From Telmatactis stephensoni (lineage: Eukaryota > Cnidaria > Anthozoa > Actiniaria > Isophelliidae), in the NCBI GenBank assembly GCA_029948255.1, contig JALIZF010001802.1:211001-275000 (forward strand): 64,000 nucleotides of DNA, in the 5' to 3' direction. The translations under genes were made by a program, and so were the position numbers. Shown in pieces: positions 23,413-33,472 of the stretch. Position 1 is the first letter of the stretch. The number at the start of each line of letters is the position of its first letter. A model generated the notes under the pieces. The model did not search any database and was not told the origin of the DNA. It was given only the letters and a program-made list of their open reading frames with translations.

Positions 23413-25064
23413 GTAATATAAAAAATCGATATAAAACTATTTTTTTAAACAAGGTTGTCCTTCAGGGCAATGCATTATGCATTTGTAATTCAATTTTCAC
23501 ATGTGTGGAGGCACCGACTACAATACACAGAAAAGTTTTTTTTTTGCCTACACACAGTCTGTTTAGTGAGTGTTTGTACTGAATCGGCGTCGTTTTATCT
23601 TTTCAAAAATGTCCAAACTATTTTAAAATGAGGGTCATTTGATATTTGTAAACTGTAAACTCTTGACAAATTCGCTTCCGCACATGGTCTTAATCATACC
23701 ATGGTTCTTTTCCTAAACCATACTTTCGCAGTCTGGTTTTCAAAGTTCTCACAGACATTTTGATATTGTGGTATCTGGTAAAGTAATAAGTGCATGATGA
23801 TACTTTCATTGTCTTCAAAATCTGAGATGAAGCCATACTGAATCTTTTAAGGTAGCGGCTCCAGTTTTCTGCCAATACGTACGCGCAAATTCGATCACCA
23901 ATAACAGGGGGGGAGAGAATAAGACGGGGAAACACCACCCAGTCTTTGCTTCCAGGTGAAACTTAACTGCGCATGTTCATATGATGCATATAGGTTATTT
24001 ACCGGCTGGGTGGTTAGGATAGAGAAGAACTGTGCGCTAGGTCTTGCTGCGGTCTCGGTCCAGGCACAGTTTTATATTAACTCGTGGATTGCAAATCTAC
24101 GAGCAATCTCGTACCCAGACCCTGCGTTTCTTTCGGTCAGCAGAAAGGAACGAAAGGCTTTGGCTATGACAGTTATTTGGAGCACTCTGATTGGTTGACA
24201 GAACAATAGACAAAGCGTTTGAATTCTGCATTCTTTGCATTTTGAAAATTGAGATTTCAGAACGATTTTTGAGAAGTAAAAATTGTTCAGAGAGGTCAGA
24301 ACAATTGCTAGAAATTGAAAGGATTGTGAACGTACTATATGTTAAAAGATTATGAGCAGGCGATTTGCCTAGGGATATTAAGAATTCTGAATTAATTATC
24401 TTATTTAAGAGAAAAGTGAGAAAATTAAAGAAGATATTGATAATCTTATTTCAGATCAGAGAAATGTAACTATCATTAATGTAACACACTTAAAGCTTTA
24501 GATAATTGTATATAATATAATAATATAGTTTTATTAGTTTTAAATTGCATATGAAGGGAGGGAAGGGAGGGTGATTTTTTATTACGATGTAGATAGGTGT
24601 CCTCAATTAGTTTACAAATTTTGTAAGCTAGAGTTTAATTGACACGTGAATAAAGTTATTATTATTATTATTATTAGTGCAGTTTCAATGAGATTTAATT
24701 TTTGCCTTTTTTCTTCCTTTTCTATCTTAAATTTCTTCTCTCTCTCTCTTTTTATTTTTCCCTCCGAAAAAAACAACAACAACAAAAAGGGCGAGTAAAC
24801 ATCGCAATTACAGCAGGTACTGCCCAGCTCTTTAATTGCAGAGCTACAACGTTCACCTGTGAGCCAGGCTGCACTTTATAGTTAAGAATATATCTAGACA
24901 TTTAGGCTTATAAGTGCAATCACTGGTTACGCAAGGGAGCACTGAAGTACATCTTCTATACTACAGAAGATGTACTTGCTCTCTTACGTGACAGTGTTTT
25001 AGATCACCCATCATTAAACAATGCTGAGTTCTTTACCGGCAGGGTAGTACCAACAACTATTTTT

Positions 25065-25956
25065 CTAAAGTCCAACATACTCAGAACTCACATCCCACAA
25101 TTTTTTGGCAGCGTCATCATCTTGTGCGTAGCGTGTTGGTTGAACCTCACCACAGTCAGCATAGTACCTGCCAGTTACTCCCTCTAGTTCCTCAGACACA
25201 GCACAGTATAATGAGGTCTGTGCACCTTGCCAAGGGGTTTTGAAACAGAGAGAAACACATGACTTTTGAAGACAGGTTACACACCCTGGAAGATGTCTAC
25301 CAAGCTCTGTGTTCACAGCACCAGGATGAACTGCATAAGTAGTAACTCCTGTTCCCTCCAGTCTCTTTGCCAGCTCTCTAGTGAAGAGTATATTGGCTAA
25401 CTTGCTTTGGTAATAAGCTGTGTAGCGACTATAATTCTGCTCATTGTTGATGTCTTCAAACTTGAATTCTTTGGTTAATGTGTGCCCAAGAGACGACAAG
25501 TTGACAATACGACTTGGAGCAGATTGTTTTATCAGATCAAGAAGCAAGTTAGTCAGGAGAAAATGACCCAAGTGATTCACACCAAACTGCATTTCAAAAC
25601 CATCTTCAGTCTTCGAGAATGGACACCACATCACACCAGCATTGTTGATCAAAATGTGCAGCTTTGGCTCGTTCTGCTTGATTCTTTCAGCAAACTCACG
25701 AATGGACTTGAAAGAGGCCAAGGTCCAGCTGCTCAAGGTAAACCTGTTGACTGTTGGATCGTTCTTGAATCTCTTTCAAAGCGGTTGTTCCTTTTTCGAC
25801 ATTTCTACAGCCGATGATAACACGAGCTCCTCGTTTGGCCAAATCCACAGCCGTTTCCTTGCCAATTCCTGTATTTGCTCCAGTGATGATAACGGTTTTA
25901 CCATCAAGTTTTCTTGAATTCTCAAAAACTCCGGGACGACAACAACAGCACCCCAT
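25065..25956 (-). pseudogene. RDH11-14-like SDR, array copy 2, one-base frameshift
   Basis: Two overlapping frames together match a whole SDR. The N-terminal part (25956 downward) starts MGCCCCRPGVFENSRKLDG and carries [10 protein letters not shown]; the C-terminal part carries NNAG, LSS, YYQSK, HPGAVNTELGRH and ends EYVGL. The frames meet at about 25722, where one extra base stands in the DLASFKS codons compared with every other copy. The membrane anchor is replaced by a short Cys-rich start. This is either a young pseudogene or an assembly error. Confidence 0.8.
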
Positions 25957-26274
25957 GTTTGCTTTTCAGTAGAGAATCTGCTGAGTCACGATCACGATAT
26001 CATGAATCTTCTTTACTTCAACAAGTTTTATGATTTGTTCGATGTGTTCAAAGACTCTTGGCTTGTTCTTTGTAATGATAACAATGAATGGATGTTTCAA
26101 AATGAAAACTAATTCAAAGGGAAACCAATCATCGTTCTATTCAAGAAGCTTCATGGTGACCCTTGGTTTACGGTTGCTGCAGATGTTATGGTAACACGAT
26201 CGCGACACTTCAGTAGAGAATTTCCATATTGATATCATAACAATAACTATTGTGTGACGACCCGGATCATAGAA

Positions 26275-26452
26275 CAGAATTCGTATGAGCGTGAAAAACT
26301 ACGGCACGGTTACGGCGCGACACGGACACGGCACGGAACCTCGCCTGCTGATTTCTTTACAAATTTACAAAGACATCAGCAGGCGAGGTTCCTGTGCCGT
26401 GTCCGTGCCGCGCCGTGACCGTGCCGTAGTTTTCACACTCATACGAAATCTG
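26275..26452. repeat. Foldback element, TTCGTATGAG family, best copy
   Basis: A near-perfect hairpin: CAGAATTCGTATGAGCGTG is mirrored by CACACTCATACGAAATCTG, with long arms rich in CACGG and GCCGTG and a centre near CTGATTTCTTTACAAATTTA. It is the reference copy for 2441, 5899 and 49801-50460. Confidence 0.9.
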
Positions 26453-26744
26453 CATTATTAGGCTGCTGGCAGATTCATGGTACCGAATCCCCTTAGGTAG
26501 GTCGTTGCCTGTGTACCACAAGATCAACGAATGAAAACTCTGATCGCTGAAAATTGATTATAAATTGTTTGAATTATTGTTAACTGTCCTATGAAAATAA
26601 AAGAAAACTGCCTGGTAATCCTTGTATTCACTTTGTAAAACAGATATGGGGTATCTGTTTGTGGGGAAAAAATAATAATTCCAGAGGGAATGCTGCTACA
26701 AAGTAAAGTTGATTGGTTTGCTACATTTCACCACAGTCAGTATG

Positions 26745-26936
26745 TAGCTATTTCAATTAACGTTGTCGCTGAAAGAAAGCCTAAAGGCTAAAGCCTTTCA
26801 AATATCTTTTGTGTACTAACAAACTTCTCTGTAGGCTATCTGAGAAATTAAGGAATATGTGTCCAAGTTGTAGAATTTCCAAGCAGCATACAGTGAGTTC
26901 TCTTTTTTTCAGCGACAACGTTAATTGAATTAGCTA
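26745..26936. repeat. MITE (TAGCTATTTCAATTAACGTT ends)
   Basis: TAGCTATTTCAATTAACGTT is mirrored by AACGTTAATTGAATTAGCTA, flanking TGTCGCTGAAAGAAA and its inverse. Confidence 0.85.
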
Positions 26937-26942
26937 TATCCG

Positions 26943-27136
26943 TGAATCAAAAAGCAACAACTAAAAGTGAAAGCTAAAAATAAAAACCAAAAAGTAAAAA
27001 ATAGAAGTGAAAAGCAAAACATAAGAGTCTAAAGTCAAAAATACAAGTAAACAACTAAGGATAAAAAGCAAAGTAAACATAAAAGTGAAAAGCAAACTAA
27101 AGTGAAAAGCAAAAGTAAAAAAATGAAAAAAAAAAC
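26943..27136. repeat. A-rich (AAAAGTGAAAAGCAAA)n low-complexity DNA
   Basis: Irregular repeats of AAAAGC, AAAGTG and AAAAA directly after the MITE at 26745; no coding potential. Confidence 0.75.
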
Positions 27137-27440
27137 ATTAGTGGCCCTCCTGGGCTTTCTCATTTCTTAAACCTATTAACTTTAGGTAAGATAAAATTAT
27201 AGTCCCCTTGCCCTTAAACTTCTCTAGCTCGTTGGAGGTATGTAACAAGCTAAGTCATACAAAAGTTTTCAGTTGCTTACAGCTTTAGCCTAAAGTGCTC
27301 GTTTACACGAGAGGTGGTTGCAAGGAGAGAAAGTTGTCGTTCTGGTGTTTGCGCTCTATATCAATAACATAACTGTAAACAAACACTATTAAAGAGGCCC
27401 CCTTTGTCTGAAACAGACTCAATTAAACACCCCAGGTAGG

Positions 27441-27559
27441 GCAAAGCTATTGATATGGTATCATGTATAGATGAGATCGTAAAATTTCTATATATAAAGA
27501 AATTTTATGATCTTACATACATTCACTAATATATGATGATACCATATCAATAGCTTTGC
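27441..27559. repeat. Palindromic MITE (GCAAAGCTATTGATATGGTA)
   Basis: GCAAAGCTATTGATATGGTA is mirrored exactly by TACCATATCAATAGCTTTGC, and the centre is also self-complementary (AAATTTCTATATATAAAGAAATTT). Confidence 0.9.
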
Positions 27560-28165
27560 ATACCTGTCAGTACTGAGCTCCTGGTGCTGAAACACAAATA
27601 CTCATGTCACGATATTGTCACGATACTGTTTAATCTATTTGTCTGCTTCATTGTCCTTTTCGTCGAGAAGAAAAAAATTACAAAACCTTTTCCTAGCAGG
27701 GTACAACCTTGACAATGCGAATGCACGATTCTACACGTTTGCAAAATTTCTTCAAATGAAAGTACTGTCCGATTTAACCAAATGTCTAAGTCCTAGCCCT
27801 ACTATACCGCCAGACGTAACTCAGTGACATGACGTCTATGTCAGTTTATCGTTATTTTCATGCTTGGTTAAGTCAAGCATAAAGCAAAGAAAATATTAGA
27901 AATAAAAAATATTAAAAATATATTAGAACTGAGAATGTTAGAAAAGCAAGCATAAACACAAGCAACATACGCACACTTGCTGTGACATTGTACAGTTGTC
28001 TGTTTTCAAGCCTCCGTCACGACAATGTGACCCCTGTTTCATTAGTCACGAATATATCTTAAACTCTAGAGAGCAATAGTCACGAGAGAGAGCGCGTATC
28101 AGTTCAATATACATGTAATTCCTTTTCATTCTACCAAGACTTGGCTAACGTCGACAACTGTCTTT

Positions 28166-29050
28166 TCAAAGTCCAACAAACTCAGCACTGACTTCCCAAA
28201 GTTTCTTGGCAGCTTCATCATCTTGTGCGTAACGTGTTGGTTGAGTCTCAGCACAGTCAGCATAGTACCTGCCAGTTCCTCCCTCTAGTTCCTCAGACAC
28301 AGCACAGTATATAGAAGTCTGGGCACCTTGCTCTGGGGTTTTGATAAATAGCTTACCAACTGTCTTGAAGAGAGAGGTAAAAATCCCTGGAAGATGTCTA
28401 CCAAGCTCTGTGTTTACGACACCGGGATGGACGGCATATGTCGTAACTCCTGTACCCTCCAGTCTCTTTGCCAGCTCTCTGGTGAAGAGTATATTGGCTA
28501 ACTTGCTTTGGTAATACGCTGTTCGGGGATGGTAATTGTTTTCGTTGTTGATGTCTTCAAACTTGAAGTCTTTAGTATATGAGTGAGCAAGAGACGACAA
28601 GTTGACAATACGACTTGGAGCAGATTCTTTGATCAGATCAAGAAGTAAGTTAGTCAGGAGGAAATGGCCCAAGTGATTCACACCAAACTGCATTTCAAAA
28701 CCATCTTCAGTCTTCGAGAATGGACACATCATCACACCAGCATTGTTGATCAAAATGTGCAGCTTTGGCTCGTTCTTCTTGATTCTTTCAGCAAATTCAC
28801 GAATGGACTTGAAAGAGGACAGGTCCAGCTGCTCAACGTAAACTTGTTGACTGTTGGATCGTTCTTGAATCTCTTTCAACGCAGCGGTTCCTTTTTCGAC
28901 GTTTCTGCAGCCGATGATAACACGAGCTCCTCGTTTGGCCAAATCCACAGCCGTTTCCTTGCCAATTCCTGCATTTGCTCCAGTAATAAGCACAGTTTTA
29001 TCATCAAGTCGTCTTGAACTCTCAAAAACACCACGACCACATTTTGCCAT
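28166..29050 (-). CDS. RDH11-14-like SDR, array copy 3, no membrane anchor
   Basis: Single exon, 294 aa, start MAKCGRGVFESSRRLDD. The hydrophobic anchor found in the other intact copies is absent, so the dehydrogenase fold begins almost at once. TGANAGIGKE, NNAGVMM, LSSLAH, YYQSK and HPGVVNTELGRH are all present, so activity is plausible. The likely location is cytosolic or peripheral. An orphan 5' end at 49070-49125 has the same kind of start, so this is a subfamily and not a random truncation. The upstream sequence does not match class A or B blocks. Confidence 0.9.
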   Translation of the reverse strand: MAKCGRGVFESSRRLDDKTVLITGANAGIGKETAVDLAKRGARVIIGCRNVEKGTAALKEIQERSNSQQVYVEQLDLSSFKSIREFAERIKKNEPKLHILINNAGVMMCPFSKTEDGFEMQFGVNHLGHFLLTNLLLDLIKESAPSRIVNLSSLAHSYTKDFKFEDINNENNYHPRTAYYQSKLANILFTRELAKRLEGTGVTTYAVHPGVVNTELGRHLPGIFTSLFKTVGKLFIKTPEQGAQTSIYCAVSEELEGGTGRYYADCAETQPTRYAQDDEAAKKLWEVSAEFVGL

Positions 29051-32000
29051 GTTTGCAAAGTTTTGAAATATGTTGCTGTGTCATACTAGCTTGCTTTTAT
29101 ATGCTAGAATCGAAGAATAAAGGAGTGTCTATCGATACAATGAGCCAATCAGTGAACTTTTTGTCCAGAATTTGCAAACTCATAGGCGTACGAGTTATTT
29201 TTAGCATTCGATAAGCGCGCACTCAACGAGTTGATATTAGTGTTATAGAGGTGTTGTTACACGTCATAATTCAAGGTAACTCAAGGTCAGTCACTATACG
29301 TAATACATCATGCAACTAACTCAGAGGAGGATGGACAGTGGCGCGCAAAGGATCATGGTTCAAAATGAAATTCTAACTCAGTTGACTCCAACCACCGAGG
29401 TGATAACATCAATAGAGGTTCTCAAACAAGAACACTATCGATCAAGAATATAGATTTTCGAGAATAATGACTTAGTAATAATACACTGTGTCGATCCATC
29501 ATATCCATTCGAATTGACAGCACCAAGTTTACCTTCCCTGGCGATGCCGGAAAGTCATCTACTGCCATTTCAGCTTTGTAAATATATTCGCCTCCAGAAA
29601 GGCGCCTTCTGGTCGTTCCATCGAGCGATACATCTATCCAAAAGTTTGCAAACCTTAACTCTCCATGTCTTGTTAGAGTACACAGAAGCATTATTTTTCA
29701 GATAAGCTCTTTTGTAAGTTTTATCAGTTAGTTCATAGCTTTGATTCGTTATCAGTTATGAAAGTCGAGATACCGATATTATAACTACAGCGGAAATATA
29801 ATGTTTGGCAAATTTAGCAAAGCTTATATGTAAAACTGATGCTGAATGAATCAGGGATTTTCTTGACGTAGGTTTATTATATTTGCTTTTTGTAGGCTTC
29901 TTGCCTGGAATTATTAAATGTCGCCATGAGGAACATGCTTTCTCTCCGACGAACAACTGAAGATTAATGGACCGGACTGCTTCTGCTTTAAATTGGAAGC
30001 GTTCATACTAATAAAAAACATAAAAGGAAGGCTTTTTAGGCGTGAATGAAGCTTCATAATAATAATAATATCCCTTCTAGTATTTTAAGGTTTCTTTGGA
30101 TTTTCCAAGTTTACTATTGGGAAACCTGACATTGACCTGAGTATGACGCGGTATTTTTGTCACCTTCTGGAACAAGATGGCAAATTTTCTTAGTTTTCAA
30201 ACCGCTCTATCTCTGAAACCGCTGCGGGGGCAAAGGGGGGCAATCACTTAAAATCAAAGTTCAGTTCTTGAACTTTCCAGATATGTAAATTTTGTTGGCT
30301 TATTCGCTAACAATATGTGATTTCACATGGTTTGAAAGTACCTACTCTGCAGAGTTTATCTGTGCGAGAAGTATCATGCGTGACTGAAAATGATGACAAA
30401 AGTTTAACTGAAAATATCACTTGTCTTTCCGATATTTAATGTCAGTTCGATTCCTTGATAACTCAACATTGATTCTGAAGACTTAAATTGCAAAGTTTCA
30501 ACTAAATTCAAAAGAAAAATTCCGTATTTATCGCCTTTGTATGTATTTCGAGTGAATAATCTGTCACGCCAGAAACGACCTTGAAGGAGCAAGTTTGATT
30601 GGTCTAACGTATCACGTGGGAAGTGTCCATCCTCCTCTGCAACTAACTCATGACGAAACATGGTAAAGGTCAAAAGAGGAACGCCAGCCTGCCATACAAG
30701 CCTTTGCAAGAGAGATCATCACATGACCGGAAGTAATATTTCGAGTTTCATAAACCATTTATTTCCGGTGAAAATAAATGACCTTTAAGACTGATCAAAA
30801 TATCACTGATGAAATTGTTAAAATGTGCTCGGTAACATTAGTAGCGGCAGCAGCAACCCATATACCTCGGCTAAAAAGAATAATCAACTCTTTTTCTTTT
30901 TCTTTTCCCCCTCTTCATTTTGGCATTTTCCTTCGACGCATTTGCTCATTCCTGATCAAATAATACAAAACTTTATTTATGACGATCAATAATAACGAAA
31001 AGTTTTACTTTGCAAAAGGAGAATTAGCTCGATAGCGATAGGCGAGTTGTTTACAAGCTTGCTTGTCATGAATATTCATTGCACTTAGACTCCAGGGGCT
31101 GGTTGCATAAAACTATAAGAGAGGCACTTGAGATTTGGGTAAGGGTTCTTTTTCGTGAATATACTTAACAAACTCTTAAGTTCGTCATTCAAGTGTGAAT
31201 ATACGAAACATGCTATATACTAAGTCAGTGTTACAAGTAAGATTTTTAATACTTTCAATATATTCCAATACTGTATTCGTGCCACTTTAAAGAGTTTGGT
31301 TACAAAAAATGGCAGCAATTATATATAATAGAAATAAGAACGTTTAGAGTTTTCTTAAGCTGGAAAACATTAGCTGATCGATGACGTCTGTTCGCCGATT
31401 GACCAAGTGTTCAAATTTGTCGAGTTGTGACAGAAATTTCTTCATGTACATTATTAATAAGTATTCATACGATTTCTCGTTCAATTTGGGATTAATTTAC
31501 ACTCGTGTGTTTTTCAAAGATCTTTGAAAAACACACTCGTGCAAAATAATTACAAATTGAACTCGAAACTATATGATTACCTATACAAACTTAACGCAAC
31601 AAGACTAAAAAGTTCATATCTTATAAATCCGTTTCAATATCGTTCAAAATTTGAAAACTCACCCCTTTTTTTGATTAAATAATTTTGACATTACCCCTCT
31701 CCCCCCTTTTTTGGTGTATCACTTTACACTCTGTCCCACCAAATACCGTTTCAGACCCCCCCCCCCCCGTCCCTTTCTGATAAGTGTTACACATAGTCTC
31801 TTTGTAGTAGCCTTTAATCTCATTGCCTCATTCTGTTTACAATGGGATTTTTGACGATTTCAAGAAAATGGGATCGCCCTCTTAGTGAGACTGGCTTTCC
31901 CTCTATATTGACATCTCCTTACGTCCTACGTGGTGCGCAAATGAGAACTCAAATCGTTCGAAGCTGACTTGCAAGCCCGGGGGAACTCCACTGTAAAAGG

Positions 32001-32524
32001 ATCGGGTGTGCTCGTCGTATCTCTTAGGGGTAAAAATCAGCGACTTGGTATCTTTTACGGTGTTAAGATTGAAGTTTACAGTTTTAGCATTTCCTGGCCT
32101 CTCTTAGGGTATCAAAAGAGCCCATCGCATCATTATCTTATTCTCACACTGGAAGAAATTTGCGCATGCAACAAAAGCATCTCGACCGTTCAATTTTATG
32201 TTTATCATATTATTAATGTTCATTAGCTTGTTATCTCTTGGGGGCTGGTATCTCTTAGGGGTTAAAAAAATCGTCAACCACGCCCTTCTTAAAAGATCAG
32301 ACTTCCGGTATCTTTTAGGGGTAAACGATCATGCCCGATCCTTTCACATGCAACCCTACCTCCCCCCCCCCCCCCCCCCCCCGGCTTGAAGGTGTTTTTT
32401 TTTTTTTCAGCCTTGTATGATAATTGAATCAAGTAAATCATAATTTCATAAAAATTAGTGGTTATATCCATTCAACACTGAGTCATATACCTGCAAAACG
32501 TGGTTACAGAAAATCTTCGACTTT
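29051..32524. other. Intergenic region between SDR copies 3 and 4
   Basis: No gene is recognised. Two minus-strand open frames (29422-29691 and 30404-30709) are longer than most noise but match no known domain. It also holds a 31455-31575 hairpin around TTTTTCAAAGATCTTTGAAAA and the family G MITE at 31976. Confidence 0.5.
31976..32384. repeat. G/C-run-ended MITE, family G, copy 2
   Basis: It starts CCCGGGGGAACTCCACTGTA, with ATGCTCGTCG-like and TTTTAGGGGTAA motifs, and ends in a C run of about 20 at 32362-32382. The orientation of the asymmetric interior is opposite to copy 1. Confidence 0.85.
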
Positions 32525-33472
32525 TTAAAGTCCTACATACTCAGAACTGACATCCCAAAGTTTCTTGGCAGTTTGATCATCCTTTGCGTAACGTGTTGGT
32601 TGAGTCTCAGCACAGTCAGCATAGTACCTGCCAGTTACTCCCTCTAGTTCCTCAGACACAGCACAGTATAACGAGGTCTGTGCACCTTGCCAAGGGGTTT
32701 TGATAAAGAGAGGTGCTAGTACAATCAAGAGAGGAGTAAGAAAACGCGGAAGATGTCTACCAAGCTCTGTGTTCACAGCACCGGGATGGACTGCATAAGT
32801 AGTAACTCCTGTTCCCTCCAGTCTCTTTGCCAGCTCTCTGGTGAAGAGTATATTCGCTAACTTGCTTTGAAAATAAGCTGTAAAGCGATTATAATTTTGC
32901 TCATTGTTGATGTCTTCAAACTTGAATTCTTTGGTACTTGTGTGCGCAAGAGATGACAAGTTAACAATACGACTTGGAGCAGATTGTTTTATCAGATCAA
33001 GAAGCAAGTTAGTCAGAAGGAAGTGACCCAAGTGATTCACACCAAACTGAGTTTCAAAACCATCTTCAGTTTTGGTGAATGGACACATCATTACACCAGC
33101 ATTGTTGATCAAAATATGTAACTTTGGCTCGTTCTTCTTAATTCTTTCAGCAAATTCACAAATGGACTTGAAAGAGGCCAAGTCCAGCTGCTCAACGTAA
33201 ACTTGTTGACTGTTGGATCGTTCTTGGATCTCTTTCAAAGCGGTGGTTCCTTTTTGCACATTTCTACAGCCGATGATAACACGTGCACCTCGTCTGGCCA
33301 AATCCACAGCCGTTTCCTTGCCAATTCCTGTATTTGCTCCAGTAATGATAACAGTTTTACCATCAAGTCTTCTTGAACTCTTAAAAACACCACCAGCAAA
33401 GTACTTTCTTACGAAGTAAAGGAATATTGGGACAGCAACGATTACAACAACCACACCGAGCCCGGGCGCCAT
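32525..33472 (-). CDS. RDH11-14-like SDR, array copy 4
   Basis: Single exon, 315 aa, start MAPGLGVVVVIVAVPIFLYF, giving an N-terminal membrane anchor at about residues 6-22. [40 protein letters not shown] and the terminal EYVGL are intact. A class A upstream block with CACGTG lies 107 bp above the ATG. Its sequence is closest to copies 1 and 8 at the N terminus. A working membrane dehydrogenase is expected; the substrate is unknown. Confidence 0.92.
   Translation of the reverse strand: MAPGLGVVVVIVAVPIFLYFVRKYFAGGVFKSSRRLDGKTVIITGANTGIGKETAVDLARRGARVIIGCRNVQKGTTALKEIQERSNSQQVYVEQLDLASFKSICEFAERIKKNEPKLHILINNAGVMMCPFTKTEDGFETQFGVNHLGHFLLTNLLLDLIKQSAPSRIVNLSSLAHTSTKEFKFEDINNEQNYNRFTAYFQSKLANILFTRELAKRLEGTGVTTYAVHPGAVNTELGRHLPRFLTPLLIVLAPLFIKTPWQGAQTSLYCAVSEELEGVTGRYYADCAETQPTRYAKDDQTAKKLWDVSSEYVGL

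Larger units (their letters stand above)
20324..25064. other. Intergenic region between SDR copies 1 and 2
   Basis: No host gene is supported. It contains the class A block, a poly-G/poly-C-ended MITE (20849), a retroelement remnant (21655), the foldback element at 22341 and a long TIR element (22764). A non-LTR-like tail (GTGAATAAAGTTATTATT) lies near 24650-24676. The remainder is AT-rich and featureless. Confidence 0.6.
25957..28165. other. Intergenic region between SDR copies 2 and 3
   Basis: No gene is supported. It holds foldback elements at 26275, 26745 and 27441 and A-rich low-complexity DNA at 26943-27136. The short frame at 27615-27827 resembles nothing known. Confidence 0.6.

Noticed and set aside
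23690..23938. A minus-strand frame with YHNIKMSVRTLKTRLRKYGL, similar to a helix-turn-helix from integrase-type elements
   Set aside because: Only about 30 residues look meaningful and no catalytic domain follows, so a confident call is not possible.
29422..30709. Two minus-strand frames that might be exons of one gene
   Set aside because: No family similarity, no convincing splice pairing and no conserved motif could be found.
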